The position numbers were made by a program, and so were the translations under genes. A DNA stretch of 64,000 nucleotides from Pontederia crassipes (taxonomy: Eukaryota > Streptophyta > Magnoliopsida > Commelinales > Pontederiaceae), in NCBI GenBank assembly GCA_030549335.1, contig CM060189.1:31457001-31521000 (forward strand), given 5' to 3'. The notes under the pieces were generated by a model. It made no database searches and had not been told where the DNA came from. It saw only the letters and a program-made list of their open reading frames with translations. Positions 12,542 through 24,899 of this stretch are shown here, piece after piece. Positions within the stretch are counted from its first letter, which is position 1. Every line of letters starts with the position of its first letter.

Positions 12542-13931
12542 ATGAATACTGCACAGATGTGGTCATTTCTCATTGAGGACGACATTTTTGAAGACGAATT
12601 GATGCTAATATCACGAAGTAGCAATCCTGTAACTATTGCCCATATCCCTAGGATCCCTTGTAGGACACGTTTATTCACGAGAGATCAAATGGTCAATGAA
12701 ATATTGAATGGACACCATAAACAAGGGTACCACCATTTGAACTCCAAATACAACATTCTTGAAGTTAGAGGAATTGCTTGTATCTCGAGATTGGCCATTT
12801 TAGCATCCACAAAATATATTAGCGCACAAGAGCAATTGGCCATTTTCTTATATGCCATCCGTCAAGACGAGTCAAATAGAGACATGCAAGAGGAGTTTCA
12901 ACACTTCGGAGAAACGATATCACGACATTTTAGAAATGTACTCAAAGCAATTTGTTCATTGAGTGACGAATTCATACAGCTCCCAGGTGCTGATGTAAGG
13001 GTCCACCCACGCGTGCGAGACTCTCGGTCTTTCTATCCTTACTTCGCGGTGAGTTGTGACACGTACACGTAGACGTACCTCCTTCACTAACATGCATGTC
13101 ATCAATAACTATTTCCGCTATTTTGTAATTGTAGAATGCGTTAGGCGTTGTCGATGGAACACACATTCCAACTCATGTCATAAAATCAAAAGCAATTCGG
13201 TCTCGAAAATCGAAAGGGATTTCTTTTACAAAACGTCATGGCGGCAACATCTTTTGACTACATTTTCCTCTTTTGTGTACTGTTTGGGAAGGCTCAGCGG
13301 GGGATATGAAAGTTTTGAGATGGTGTCCTGAGAGGAATGAGTTTCGTGTACCCGACGGTATCAATTCATACTCGAAATATGTTCCAAATAATTGCATCTT
13401 TTTTACTAATTTACTGAATTTCTTTATTGCATAGGGAAGTATTACCTTGTCGATTCAAGTTATGCAAACATCGATAAGTTCCTAGCACCTTATCGGGGTG
13501 GAAGGTATCATTTGGGTTCTTTTACAATGCACACTCAGGCGGGTAGATTTCGTGATGCAAAGGACATTTACAATGCGAGACATGCACAGTTGAGAAACTG
13601 TGTGGAAAAATCATTCAGAATATTGAAAAAGAGGTTTAAGTTGCTTCGAGTTCCCCTTCAATATTCGTTGAAGATTCAGAGGCTTATTGTCCTAGTATGT
13701 TGTGTGATACACAATTTCGTCAGACGCAATCAAGGAGATGATAGGTATTTCAACAAGACTATCCGACCAGACCCCGACGAGGTGCGTGCGGATGACCTCA
13801 CGCCTTCTATGCCCGCCTCTGCAACCAAGAAAACAAGGGGTGACTTGCTTCGGGATGGGATAGTGTCTGTGCTATGGGGTGATCATCGACGTCGCAATAG
13901 TAAGTTGTGTCGTCCTAATTTGCACACTTAG
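12542..13931 (+). pseudogene. Harbinger transposase (DDE_Tnp_4 / HARBI1 type), broken
   Basis: Exon 1 (12542-13050) is open and gives the usual N-terminal part: SRLAILASTKYISAQEQLAIFLY, then FGETISRHFRNVLKAI. A GTGAGT donor at 13051 joins to 13135, NALGVVDGTHIPTHV, which carries the first catalytic Asp (VDGTHI). Then come QNVMAATSFDYIF, WEGSAGDMKVLR (second Asp), GKYYLVDSSYANIDKFLAPYRGGRYH and NCVEKSFRILKKRFKLL (catalytic Glu). The last three blocks lie in different frames from the first, so at least two frameshifts separate the DDE residues. Length and order match plant HARBI1-like transposases of about 400 residues. It is followed by the third ORF at 14222. Confidence 0.82.
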
Positions 13932-14221
13932 TGCTTTTGTCGTTTATGTCAAATATATCTTACATAAAAATATAACTAGCATGCAGGGTTTTCAACGATT
14001 CATGTCCATCTCGTCTCATTATTACTTTTGTGTCGAATAAAATCTGCCTTCAGGTTATACCAGATTAGATTGTAAAAAATTATAGAACTTAATATGCAAA
14101 TCTAAAACATTCAACACATTACATCAGAATCCTTATTCGCATTACCATTATCATTACCATTACCATTTCAATTTGTTCACTCATGCTATTCATGCAAGAC
14201 ATCTTACCACAGAGGTTTAGG

Positions 14222-14620
14222 ATGGCTCCTCGAAGATTTTATGTTGTATATGAAGGTCGCAAACCATGTGTATATGACTCATGATCAGAATGTCAGGCAC
14301 AGGTGTTAGGTTATCCTTATTGTGTGTATAAGAAATTTGACTCCTATGATGCAGCCGCAACTTTCCTGTCAAAGTATTGTGAAATGCATGGTGATACTTG
14401 CACAAAGCTACCAAACAAATCGAAATCGCCTTTTAAAAGTCGACATGATCTATTGCCCTTTGAAACACTTGCTTGTTCTGAAACTGGTGTTGAAGAGCCG
14501 GTCCAAATTGTTCAGTGTGGATGCGATTGTAGAAGGAACATCGTACTACTTATCTTTGTGTGTGCATTACTGTTCTATGTTGTAGCTAAGATTGCTTGTA
14601 ATTGTGGTAGCAAGGTGTGA
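14222..14620 (+). pseudogene. Harbinger third ORF: RNase H1-N/viroplasmin-type fold plus hydrophobic tail
   Basis: From the ATG at 14222 the frame reads MAPRRFYVVYEGRKPCVYDS, and after one stop SECQAQVLGYPYCVYKKFDS and YDAAATFLSKYC. The pattern FYVV-x-x-G-x-x-P-x-VY-x-S-[W]-x-x-C-x-x-QV-x-G-x(5)-YK-x-F is the hybrid-binding domain of eukaryotic RNase H1, also found in caulimovirus viroplasmin (PF01693). The stop falls where the family has Trp. Downstream there is no RNase H catalytic domain: the protein runs through a Cys-rich bit (QCGCDCRRN) into IVLLIFVCALLFYVVAKIAC, a likely single membrane anchor, and ends at 14620. It lies between the transposase and the right terminal repeat, so it belongs to the element. 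Standard descriptions of Harbinger do not include such a gene; a captured host gene is my inference. Confidence 0.6.
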
Positions 14621-15384
14621 CACAAACCATGCGATGTTGATTACAACTTTTGTTTGTGTCTTAGGTTTTCTATTTGTGCTGTGGTGTGTGAACTAATGTT
14701 AGGTTGATGTTGGACATGTTTTGTGGTGTGTGAACTGAAGTTATGTTGATGATGGACATGTACTGTGATGTGTGAACTAAGATTGAGTTCAAATTTATTT
14801 TGGTATGCTCACTGCGATGTGCTATGAACTGTCTCATCTTGCCGCATTGTTTTGGTGCTTACTTGATGCATAGTTTTGTTTCTAACTCTCGATTTGCTAC
14901 GAATATGTGCAGAGGGTAGTATGTTTATCTTAAGATGCTCCACTTATCGTGACGTTACTGTTGTTTTCTTCATTGAACACATAATTTGTTCAAGTTTCTT
15001 GCACAAAAACTTGTTGTTGTTTTCATACCATTATTCACCCTATCTATTTTATAACATGCATGCCATTAATGATGTGTTCAATGTTGTTATACGACAGTGC
15101 AGGTCTTTTTTTGGCGCCAGGAGATGGAACTTTTTCCAAATGGGTAGGAGAACTTGCTGGAACTTTGCTGGCACATCACTTGCATAAGTTCATGTCGGAT
15201 TTAGAATTTGTCCAAACAGATTTTAGAACTTCTGTGTCAAATCGAAAAAATTCTTTGAACCAAAGTTCTGAACTTCTATTGCAGCCAAACACAGCCTTGA
15301 GAATTCATTGCGTTGACCGGAACCGAAGTTCTGGTTGGACCCACCAAGATTTTATGAGGTGTTTTTGCTAAAAAAATCCTCATC

Positions 15385-18300
15385 CAAACACTACCATAAG
15401 CAAATCTTCTACACAAAGTTTTTTAATTAAATTAATGTAAAATATATTATAGCATTAAGAATATATAATCATGATATGATAAATAATTCATAAAAAAATA
15501 CATCTCACACGAACAGTTTTATGTTAATGTAGGGTTATGTAGGGATAATAATAATATTGCATATGTGCCACAACAAAATGTGTGGTGAAAATAACATTTT
15601 AATAAATACATTATGTACGTTATCTCATTGGGGTTGCCTAAAGAGTTTTTAATTGAGGCAATGATGACTATAAATTATATACAAGTATGTTCACTAAGTC
15701 CATAAATATTAATGTTATTGATTATAGGATGGCAGAAAATTTAAATTGGGCCATCTTTAAAAATAGAGATGTAAAATACACATTTTGTTGTAAAATATAC
15801 GTGTTAATTGATAGTGCATTTAGGGACAACTAGACTAAGGATTGGTAATATTTATGTTTATTGAATTAAATGATACAACGAACATAAATTCTTTTATTCA
15901 GATAAAGATCTTATAGACAGTCTAAGTAGCATTTTTTTAGAAAATACAAAAGATCATATTTGAGGGGACACTAAATCTCTAAAGATTTCATATGGTTAAA
16001 AATTTTAAAATTGATTACTTATTTAAGAAGATAATTAAAGTAAAGTTTGAAAAGAAATAGGAATTAGGATTAAGATTAAGATTAAGATTAAGGATTCAAA
16101 TTTTAATTTTAATTTACTTGTAAGTTTAAAATATGATAGGCTCCCAATGAGAGCTAAAATAAATGTTTTAAGTTAAATAATATCTAAAAGTTAAAATAAT
16201 ACTATATTATTATTTTATTCTAAAAATGAGAATAGTAATTAATTATTTAATTTCAAAATAGGGATAATTATATTTAAGAGAGATAGATTAAAAGGAAATA
16301 TAATTAGAAGAGGATTAGGGATGAAGTTGAAGTAAAATTGAGTTAGGACTCCTAATGACACTTAAATAATCACCCAAAGTCTCGAATTCAACTAATTTTG
16401 TCAAGACAAAGTACGTACAAATTCGAATTCACTTTTGTATGCAATTTCTTAATAAAATTAACAAAGTCAAAGAAAGTTAAAGTTATTATTTGTATTATCC
16501 TATTATTCAAAAATAAGTTCCATAGATTTATTTATAGTAATCACGTTGTTTTATACTCGAAGTTTCGACCAAAATTAAGGAAAAAACATCAAAGTTTTGT
16601 TGTGCCATAACTCGACTTGAGCTAATTAGATTTTGGTTTGAGTTCTACGATGCTTTTTTGACTTGACGTGATCGATGTCGAATTCGACTAAAATTCTAAT
16701 TTGACGTAGCTCCGAGTCCATGTAACCTAGCCCAAGTTTTGTTTCATCGACCCAACCACACGTGCCATAAAATCTAGCATGGGTTCTGAATTTTGGTAAT
16801 AATAGTATTATACAAGTGTTCGATGTGTGTCCCGTCCTGAGTGTTGTCATGCCCGGACGGGTTCCTAATGAGAACTGATAATGTTCACCAATCCAACATA
16901 TCTAGTCCGTGCCACCATGGACCCAACCTGGGTTGTCTTTAGTGTTACAATTGAAAAAGAATAAAAAAAATGCGATTGAGCTGCCTTGTACCGGCCCAAA
17001 TTTGGGAGGACTCGTCTCGAGTTCCTACTCGACGAAGTTACGAGTTTTTAGCATCAGCCGAATCAACCTGACTCAAGTTTTGGTTATACCTAGTCCATGC
17101 TATTAAATAAGAGGTTCTATTGCACCTCGCCCGAGCCACCTCGGCCTTGCCCCGTATTATGATGAAGGTTGGCGGAACACAACCCGTGTCACCTTGCACA
17201 TGATTTGTGTCCGTGACAAACTCAGCCTCAGTTTTGTCTATACCTAACCTTAATTCTATTTTATTTTGAGAAATGGATGCCAATTGAATTGTTATATTAT
17301 CAACTGACATTTTTATCCTTCTATTGATTCATAATGAACTAAAAAATATACGTTAGATAGTTAAGTCAAAAGATAAAATCTTTTAAACAAGATATTTCAT
17401 ATCTATTGATTGTTAAAGTATAGTTAAACAATTGAGGGTTCTTGTAGTCATAATAAAGTATAGTTAAAAAATGAAAGTTCTTGCAACCCTCTTTTGATTT
17501 ATTTTATGATACAAGACCAATATGTGTGTGTATTTGAGTCTTTAATTGCTTTCTAGTCTTGTCTTGATTCACCATGACCCTATTGATGCAAGAAAAATGT
17601 CATAATGTGATCCAAAAGTAAGAAGGTTGAGCTTAGACAACATATATAGATGTTCTTAGGACATGATTTAAAGTAAAAAATGTAGTGCAACCTACTAAAG
17701 AATAATGATTAAGAATAGAAAGAATGGTAAAGTGGGAAAAACTAAAAAAAATATTTTAGATTTGTTCTTTGTTGATTCTTATCATTATTATTTTCTTCAA
17801 AGTTAAATCCCCTATGTTAAGTAATCATACACATCTATATTATCTTGGATACTAAATGTGCTATTTCCCTCTGTTTGAATCTCACAGACAATTGACGTCA
17901 AATAAGGATGAAAGTATTTGTGGCAACAATGTCCGTGATAATGCAAATATGCACATAAGAAGTGTTTATATTTTCGCATTACTTCGTCAATGTTGATATG
18001 GAGAATTGTACGAATTTTATTATTTTTGAAAAAAAATATTATCCTACTCGAAATCATGAATGGTCACATAAGATGTAAAACTGGACCAATAAATCATAAT
18101 AGAGTAGATGCATATGTTTGAAAACTTGATAAAAGAAAAACATAAGATCGATGACAACATACTGATTGAAATAAGCTTTGTACACAAGCATCCCACAAGA
18201 TCCGTAACACTATTTGATCATATTGATTGGAATGGAGTTTGAACACACATCTGCCCACACCCACAAACACACGCGCGCCCTCACAATACACGCACGTACA

Positions 18301-19756
18301 CGTGCATGTGTCCTGAGGGCTTTCTTCGGGGTACGCCGAGTTATTTTATTTTTATGTATTTTCTCTTTTTTAACTTATTTTTGTACTTGTTTTATTTTTC
18401 AAGTATGATAGTAACAGTTTTGTAATTCTGAACTCCAGAAAAGTGCACCTTTTGTTCTCCACCTCACACGTCGCATATTGGCCACCCGGGCCTACGGTAT
18501 ATTAGGGAAGACTCGCTAGTCCTCTCCCGAAACCTTGAAATTATTCTTATTTACTCAACAAAAATTTCAAGTTTCCCAAAATCTAGCATTGTGTCTCGAG
18601 CATGGGGTGACAACCCACAAAAGCGTCCCGAAGCCTTACAAACACCTCCACCGAAGCAACCGCTCGGGACCGAGTGTCCCAAACTGAGCATCCCAAAATT
18701 GTGACATTCGAGAAAGTGACATAAGCAAGCTTCTGCAAAACATTCAAAAGAGCTTGCCTAGACGTTGGGCACGTCTAGACGCCGCACGGATCAGTCGAGT
18801 GAAAAATGACCCCGTGGCACATGCTTATTGTCCAAATAATATTTTTATCATTTTAATATGTCTACGAATATCTTTTATATTTACACATATAAGAAATTAC
18901 ATATTCATCTCTCCCAAATCATTGTCGTGAACATAAATTTGGCATTATTAAAAGGTACTTGATACCTCCAAATATACTTTTGATAAAAAAAATTTAATTT
19001 ATTAAATAAAATAAAATTCTACAGAGATTGGAAAATATTTATATCGGATTGTGTATTTAGCGCAAGAGAAAAATGTCTTTAGAATATAAGTTTAGAAAAC
19101 ACAGAAACTTATTTTATATTTAGTATGAGAGACGGTATAATGTGACTATATATGGTGGGCCATATTTTAAGCAAGTTTTTTTAAAATAATTTCTAAATTT
19201 TACTTAATCGAAAAGGTAATATGCACCTTATTATCTATCATCATTTTTATAGGTAAACATGTGTATATCATACAATTGGAAAAGTCAAACTGGCAAAGTT
19301 TCAAAAGACTACAGAACTCGGGCTTTAAATAATTATTCAATTTATATAAAAATACATATATGAATTTACTGAGAGTGAAAATAATTATATGTGTTGCATT
19401 GTGAAATAGTTCAAGTTCGATATATTAGCTAGTCGAGAGTTTATTTTCTCAAATTAGAAGATTTTGGCTGAATGACCAAGATTTCTTTCATCTTCATTAA
19501 ATATTTAAACCATATATCTGTATATATTGACATATATCTTTGCATATGATAGGTTTAAAAATGAATTCTAGAACTTTACATTGTACGTTGGAAAAAAATA
19601 GGTAAAATTTAATATGAAAGAAGATATATTTGATTTCCCTCAAATGTTTTTTTTTTGTTGAAATTTCGTCAAATGAGAAAGAATGTATTTTTTCCTTAAA
19701 ACAGCACTTTTCTGGTTGCCAAACTCTTAACTATGTACTCTTTATGGTCTATTCTT
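15385..19756. other. AT-rich spacer with a GC-richer island
   Basis: I see no gene. A telomere-like but imperfect GATTAA repeat lies at 16060-16095. The stretch 18440-18830 is clearly richer in GC than its surroundings (CCCGGGCCTACGG, TTGGGCACGTCTAGACGCC) and looks like part of an LTR or other retroelement end, but with no coding part or partner repeat I cannot class it. Confidence 0.4.
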
Positions 19757-19759
19757 TTA

Positions 19760-20021
19760 GCCCTGTTTGTTAATAGAATAATAATTCCATAGATAAAGAC
19801 ACTTCCCATTTTAATTTTTCTTAAATTTGTGAGTAAAGAATAATCTTATTCCATTTTTTTTTTACAGGAATACTTTATAAGTGCACTTTTCATCAGGTCA
19901 TGTTTTTTAAAAATGGCAAAATTGTCCTTTAACGTTTTTTTATGAATAAGTGACTTGTTTGACAGAATAAAAAGGGATAAATGTCTATTATATTTTGTTT
20001 ATCCATGAAACAAACAGACCA
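19760..20021. mobile_element. Tourist-like MITE, 262 bp
   Basis: The left end GCCCTGTTTGTTA and the right end (inverted) TGGTCTGTTTGTTT form an imperfect terminal inverted repeat, flanked on both sides by TTA (19757-19759 and 20022-20024). A TTA target site and a CTGTTTG end are typical of Tourist/Harbinger MITEs. The interior is AT-rich and has no ORF. Confidence 0.65.
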
Positions 20022-20559
20022 TTAGTGTTAAAACATTTAAATTTGTGATAGAAAAATATATTAAAACATGAAGCTCAACGTGAACAATCAGAAATTCGAC
20101 ATCTTAAACATCGTTTGCTTTTCTGCTTGCTAATTCTTTTAACGACTATATTTTTTTATGATGATAATGTCAGGGTTGTGATGGATGATGAAGGAAATCC
20201 AAAAGGAATTCGACTTTTCTTTTTATTCAAGTCATTTCTCTGTTTAAATGGTACCTTATAAGAAATTAATTGATCAGTTGGATATTCAGGAGTCTAAAAA
20301 AATTTAATTTTTTCGTTTACTTTTTTTTATTTAATAGTTATCTGCATATGGACTTTTTTTTAAGTGATCATTTTGTCTGGGTTTTCAGTTTAATGTTTCG
20401 GTTATTAAATGATACAATACAAGTAAAAGTTACAATAATAAGAATTAACAATATATTTTCATATGAGTTCAAATGTTAAAGAAATAGTAACTTCAAATTC
20501 AATAAATATATCGTTAAAGGAAACCTTTATCAACTTAGAATTTAATAAGAAGATCCTGT

Positions 20560-22880
20560 AACACGGATGGGATAAAAAAATACAGTGGCATGCAGGGCCC
20601 TCTCCATGCGCGGAGACGACAAAACATTTTTTTTACCAATGACCGTGTCTCCTCCATCTCTTCTTTTTAACCAGCTTTTTCCGCCAACTTTTTTTCTTGT
20701 TTTCGTTTCTTATTCAAAGCATACACATTACCACATACATCGAAGAACAGTAAACATCATCATCATCATCACGTATTAAAGCGCATGTTGCTCCTCCCTC
20801 TACACACTCAATTGGCCCTCGAGCGCGCATGCACGCCAAAAGCCCCGGCTCTTTCCATCCATCACCACTCCAGCCCCCCGCAACCATCTCTCTCTCTCTC
20901 TCTCTCTCTCTCTTTGTGTGTGTATCTGTACCTGTGTGGAAAAAGCCAAAGTTTGAAGCACAAGAGGGGAACAAAAAGAAGGAACAAAACAACGAAAAGA
21001 AAGGGGAGGGAGGAGGAGGGGGGCGTCCATATGATATAGCATGTGTGCCCACTCTTGACAACTCCATGGCGCACACACACGTGGTGGCCATGGGGAGGGA
21101 GGAAGGAGGAGAACGTGTCAGCTCTGAATGATTAATCTGCCGGCCTCTCTGACACCCGTCCGGCACGCGCGGGGGGACCTCCCTGCACGCCTCGCCCGTC
21201 CCCTGCGCCTTCATGCATCTCTCTCTCTCTCTCATGGGTGGTCCAACTTGAAGTTTGCTGCGTTCAGTCTATAATGTGTTGGGGTGGTCAGCGCATCTCT
21301 CTCATGGTGGTGGATGCTACAGTGACCGTGGCTCGTTCATGGCGGTGGTGGCGGCCGGCGCTGGTGCGCTCCTGGTAAATTAAGTACATGCCCGTTTAAG
21401 TCTAAAATTGCTGCTGTGGTTGGAGGATAACTTTTTCTCCGTTGAGCGTGGATCAACAAGTACATATATGTATTTTTCAAGTGATCGATTGTGCTAATTA
21501 ATTACATGCATGCGTGCTTGGTCCTACCATCATTATGTGCAGAATAATTATTTATATCTTTAGTGCTTCGAAGATCATGACCAGAACCACGAAGCTAAGG
21601 ACTAGCATGAGACTGTCTATTGCATACAGCATACTAATTAATTAACTTGTAGGAAGATATTGTTAAAGCTGTCTCCAACTCGCATATGATATCATCTTCA
21701 TCACCTTATGGTCAAGAAAGCCTGGAAAGTGGAGAAAAGTGCATCTGTGCATGCATGCATTTTCTGCTCCTGGAATAAAACTACCATGTAAATGTCTGAT
21801 AAGACTCATGCCGCCTGAAACCTCTCAGACTGCACGCAATCCAGCAGAAGCACCCTTTGTGGAGTTGTAACATCACATATTGTCGAGAGTACTATATATG
21901 GAGAAAGGGTAATTCTGACTATCTGATTTCCTGTTTTAATTCCTTTAGTTTTGGAATTATTTATATTGATCTCGTATGTAATGAGATTTCTCCTTTTTCT
22001 CGATCAGCGATTTCCCTAATTCTTGAAAGTATATAAAGTTTTTTTTTCAAATTCCACATGTTTATTTGATCATGCCTCAGGAAAGAGATCAAAGTTTTCA
22101 TAGCTCGGGGTCAACGAGAAAAATTCCATGCATGTGGCTTAGTGGCATAAAAGAAACATAAAATAACGGCTAAATTAAGCATCAAACAAAGATCCATCAG
22201 ATCCCATATGATAGTTACTTGTATTGCCCTTTTCTGTTTGTCTCTTATTAATGATCACAAGACTTCTGAAATCATACATGTATTTATATGCTCTTTTATT
22301 TTTGTCCTTATAGTTCCAGTAACGTACACAGAAAGGAAAGAGAAAACCTCACGGCCTCTCAAATGATCCAAGTTGCGTGATGACCGGTCAGAAGTGAATA
22401 ATCATCTTTCGTCTGTTCTACCACTAACATGCTCAAATTGCATGAACAAATGAACAATGGACAAAACAAAACGGATCATACATTTTTGACACCCTATAAG
22501 AGAGTAGACATATAATTAGGGCACTTAATGCTATAACGTTTAAAACATAACTATTAATTAATCGTATCACATGCACTTAATTTGCTTTCCTGCATGTGCT
22601 TTGTAGATAAAATGTTATTTGGAGCGCTGCCCCCATTTGAAGTCAATAGTTCATCCACATTATACACATCCAAACCGGAATTAACGCACACATGCACGTT
22701 CATCTACATAATCTTATTACAATCATCATATAAGATATCTACCTTTACATTCTCTCTTAATTATCTCTTCTCCCTTGCTAACTACAGCAACACTCCAGCA
22801 ATCAATAATGGAGACACTGCAGTCTTTGAACACAAATGGCCAGAACAACATATATGTATTCCACGACCACAAATTGATTA
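20560..22880. other. Non-coding span with CT/GA simple repeats
   Basis: This stretch is less AT-rich than its left flank. It has (CT)n at about 20888-20914 and 21217-21232, a CAT run at 20758-20770 and a purine-rich patch near 20960-21030. Open frames here come only from these low-complexity runs and have no recognisable domain. A UTR or non-coding transcript is possible but nothing shows it. Confidence 0.4.
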
Positions 22881-22891
22881 CTCTCCGATGA

Positions 22892-24574
22892 TCAGGTCAA
22901 GCTCCGGTCGACTAGTCGCCGCCGTTTGCAGTAATGCTCTCCGGAAACCGGCCGGTCGACCAGAGCCTTGAGCGCATCTCTCAGGAATCCGCCGCCGCGG
23001 AGCTCCTCCTGATCGCACTCTTGATCCTGCTCCCGGGCGAGGATGAGGACGTTGCGCACCCTCCCGCCGAGCGTGGAGATCTCGGCACGCAGCGTCGTCA
23101 GGCGGAGGGACCGCAGGGTCTCGATGAGGTCCGGCAGGAGGTCCGACCGGTCTTCGCAGCACAGGGAGGCCTGGAACAGCAACCTCTGGCCACTGCCTCC
23201 GCCGCTGGACGGGAGCACGATGATCTCGTCCGTCTCGCTCGGGAACAGTTGCATCTGCTGGGAGATCTCTGCGGTCTGTTGCTTCAGGTCCCTCACCCGC
23301 TCCACGGTCTTGGCCAGTAAAGATGCTTTGTCCGTCTGTAGAATGATGACAGAAGCTTAAATTTGGGTGCAAAAAGATGAACAAAAAGGAAACATGCTAC
23401 AAAAGAGAAGCTATAGATTCCAGTATATATATGTATAGACTCAAAGCTCGAAATGCAAAGGATAAAAGAAAAGGAAACTAAAAAGTAAAGCTGCTTTCAT
23501 ACGTTGTCATGAAAGCACATCATTTTATCTTCTCAAACCCTAACAAATAGAAGCACACAGCTTTTTCATTATATAGCATTAAAGTTGTAGCAGGACTTTA
23601 ATTGGATCAATGTAATATACATAACTCAGCGCGACACCTAGAAACTGCAATGTTTCCACAATTAAAGAACTGAACTAAATATAAATGTTTTATCATCAGC
23701 TCAATCTTATATATAGTCATGACGAAAGTATTTTTTATGTAACCTGAAGAAAATCTTGAACCCTAACAAATGTAGACGTCCTCCTTGTGTTGTTCAAATT
23801 TTTGTTCTGTAATCTATTTGTGTCATTCATGAATAATTCTAGTGCCAACTTATCAGAAAACCTAATTATGTAACATCATGTCCACTGTGGATCTACTGCT
23901 CAAATCTACTATTGCATTAGATGACTAAAGAGGCGCTTCTTTTATTATTATCACCTTACAGCAACAGACAACTTCAGCTAAAGATCTTCATCTCACACAT
24001 TAACTTAATTTTATAGATGTATTGTTACATGATAATCATTTTATGTGACTGTGATATAAATCTTACCAAGTGACTGAGCAAATATATATTCCAACCATTT
24101 GTAAATACAAGTCGAGAAGACTAGAACAAGCTGCATCGATTATTATATGCATAACTGTAAGCAAATTACAGAATCGGAATCCGGTTGCTGAGATCTAATG
24201 CAAAGCGAAATAATAAGATAACGCCCACAAGATTAATCAAGAACTTATCTCAAATTGCATATTGCATAGAGATAGTTGTGTGTGTGTACCTTGGGGTCGC
24301 AGGCGAGGATTGTGCGCAGGCGGTCGAAATGGGACTTGATCCTCTCCCTGCGCCGGCGCTCTGCCTCCCGGTGGTTCTTCGACGCCACGAGCGCCCGATC
24401 GATCAGGTTGGTATCGGCCGCAGCGCCGCCGGCGCCGCAGGCCGCTGCCTCGGCCTCCATGTGGGGGTAGAAGGAGGCCATGAGATACCCCGGCAGTCCC
24501 TGGAGCATACTGTTCCCGGGGGCCGGCTGCTTGCTGTCGTCGTGGTGGTCGATCGCCGACAACCTCGGAAACAT
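22892..24574 (-). CDS. bHLH transcription factor (bHLH30/51/106-like)
   Basis: Two exons, 24574-24290 and 23335-22892, with a GT-AG intron after codon 95, give 242 residues. The start MFPRLSAIDHHDD is the first Met in this frame. The bHLH domain spans about residues 72-125: the basic region HREAERRRRERI has the His-Glu-Arg trio that reads E-box/G-box DNA, followed by helix 1 (SHFDRLRTILACDPK), then helix 2 from exon 2 (TDKASLLAKTVERVRDLKQQ). The intron inside the loop is the normal position for this subfamily. The C-terminal part (LLFQASLCCEDRSDLLPDLI to VRNVLILA) resembles the ACT-like dimerisation domain of the bHLH30/32/51/106 group. It ends RRRLVDRSLT. Exons are GC-rich, the intron AT-rich. 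The subgroup is fairly sure, the exact orthologue is not. Confidence 0.9.
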
Positions 24575-24863
24575 GTTGTATTTTTCTTCTTCGCGAAAGA
24601 TTCGGGAGTGATATTACGGTTGCCGGCGCAGCTTGTCTTCCCGATATCAAGCTGCTGCGATGGATTGCGTTTGGTGTGGCGGATCCGAGAGACTCGTTTT
24701 TGTGTTCAGAGGGAAGTGGAGACCGAATATATGGTGCATGTCCTGGATGGATTTCCACTCCGCCGTGTTTATCGCACGACAAAGATTTTGAGAGGAGAGA
24801 GAGGGGGGAGAGAGAGAGAGGATGAGCTGCGGCGGCTTCGGGAATGAACCTTATGATCAGCAA
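24575..24863 (-). promoter_or_regulatory. bHLH leader with a possible overlapping upstream ORF
   Basis: Upstream of the bHLH ATG is a pyrimidine-rich leader-like stretch (CT runs near 24780-24830 on the minus strand). An ATG at 24863 opens an out-of-frame ORF of 208 codons that runs across the bHLH start and ends within exon 1/intron 1. If transcription starts above 24863 it would act as an overlapping uORF. I see no clear TATA box to settle the start site. Confidence 0.3.
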
Positions 24864-24899
24864 ATCGTCGACTGACGCGTATAAAGGTAGACTAAACGA

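Larger units (their letters stand above)
9279..15384 (+). mobile_element. PIF/Harbinger DNA transposon, decayed
   Basis: Elements of this superfamily carry a DDE transposase and a Myb/SANT-like partner protein needed for its nuclear import and DNA binding. Both are present here on the plus strand, plus a third ORF. The ends are inverted relatives: GATGAGGACTTTTTAGC at 9279 and GCTAAAAAAATCCTCATC ending at 15384, with a longer diverged inverted block inside each end (around GGTGGGACC...TTCCAGTCAACGC at 9376-9415 and its counterpart near 15305-15355). CAA flanks both proposed ends, but a 3-bp match is weak and CAA is not the usual TWA target. Boundaries could be off by tens of bases. All coding parts have stops or frameshifts, so the copy cannot move by itself. 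Confidence 0.78.

Noticed and set aside
20714-21235. 173-codon minus-strand frame and overlapping plus-strand frames
   Set aside because: They consist of translated CT/GA repeats and Cys/Pro-rich noise with no domain.
22300-22900. Possible microRNA precursor in the spacer beside the bHLH gene
   Set aside because: I found no match to the common conserved plant microRNAs I know and no convincing hairpin by eye.
22878-23384. Open frames of 105-168 codons on both strands over the bHLH second exon
   Set aside because: They are shadows of a GC-rich exon; only the frame ending RRRLVDRSLT continues the bHLH domain.
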